Source: Mediterraneibacter agrestimuris
GTDB taxonomy: Bacteria; Bacillota; Clostridia; Lachnospirales; Lachnospiraceae
Length of the DNA stretch: 64,000 bases
Assembly: GCF_943193195.1 (NCBI RefSeq)
Contig: NZ_CALPDG010000003.1
Span: forward strand, 140,322-204,321
Direction of reading: 5' to 3'
Part shown: positions 63,917 to 64,000 of the stretch, piece by piece
Position numbering within the stretch: the stretch's first letter is position 1
Layout: every line of letters begins with the position of its first letter
The notes under the pieces: model-generated
Seen by the model: the letters and a program-made list of their open reading frames with translations, nothing else
Database searches by the model: none
What the model was told of the DNA's origin: nothing
Translations under genes and position numbers: made by a program

Positions 63917-64000
63917 TTACAATCAATGTTAACAACCTAACTCAAGCAACTACAACATATAGTGTTTCTTTTAATTGGCACGGGATTCCCTGTGCCTTTC

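Overview
The window looks like the chromosome of a gut Firmicute of the Lachnospiraceae type (Clostridia). This is inferred from moderate-to-low GC, strong AGGAGG-like ribosome sites, and genes such as a selenium-linked purine catabolism cluster, YerC/TrpR, DUF1836, DUF975, DUF2089 and cysteine-rich KTR proteins. No rRNA or tRNA gene was recognised. All identifications come from reading motifs and translations; no database search was run.

1-16,150 holds two divergent operons for anaerobic purine/urate breakdown. The minus-strand operon runs PAS/HTH regulator - ygeX - ygeY - ygeW - carbamate kinase - NCS2 nucleobase permease (cut by the left edge). The plus-strand operon runs ssnA - ygfK - yqeC - yqeB/mocA fusion - selenium-dependent molybdenum hydroxylase. 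The shared promoter region (6,404-6,736) has back-to-back sigma-A promoters, a large inverted repeat between them, a third copy of the same half-site at the ssnA ribosome site, and a leader of about 210 nt.

16,150-19,900 carries ordinary small genes (DUF975, two small hypotheticals, a zinc-ribbon membrane protein) and copies of a structured intergenic repeat.

20,381-45,823 is a 25.4-kb, mostly AT-rich genomic island inserted inside a lipoprotein ABC substrate-binding gene. Joining the two flanks restores one uninterrupted 349-codon frame. A large serine recombinase sits at the right end. The cargo is a complete DNA phosphorothioation restriction-modification system (dptFGH, then dndBCDE and dndA). 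The modification genes appear to have their own promoter, covered by a 33-bp palindrome. Other cargo is a STAND-type ATPase with TPRs, a Fic protein, an ATPase plus the C-terminal remnant of a retron/Septu-type HNH nuclease, and several decayed regulators. A 3.4-kb cassette within it is bounded by direct repeats.

45,824-52,883 returns to chromosomal genes: the 3' half of the interrupted gene, a PHP hydrolase, yerC, DUF1836, pcrA, a small membrane protein and rlmD.

52,884-64,000 is a patchwork of accessory genes: Vat-like acetyltransferase, DUF2200, DUF1801, DUF5655, an HTH regulator, a PIN-like nuclease with eleven tandem 22-23-residue repeats, a flavodoxin, a sigma factor broken by one in-frame amber codon with its anti-sigma partner, and remnants of conjugative-transposon and response-regulator genes. 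Repeated intergenic sequences surround several of these.
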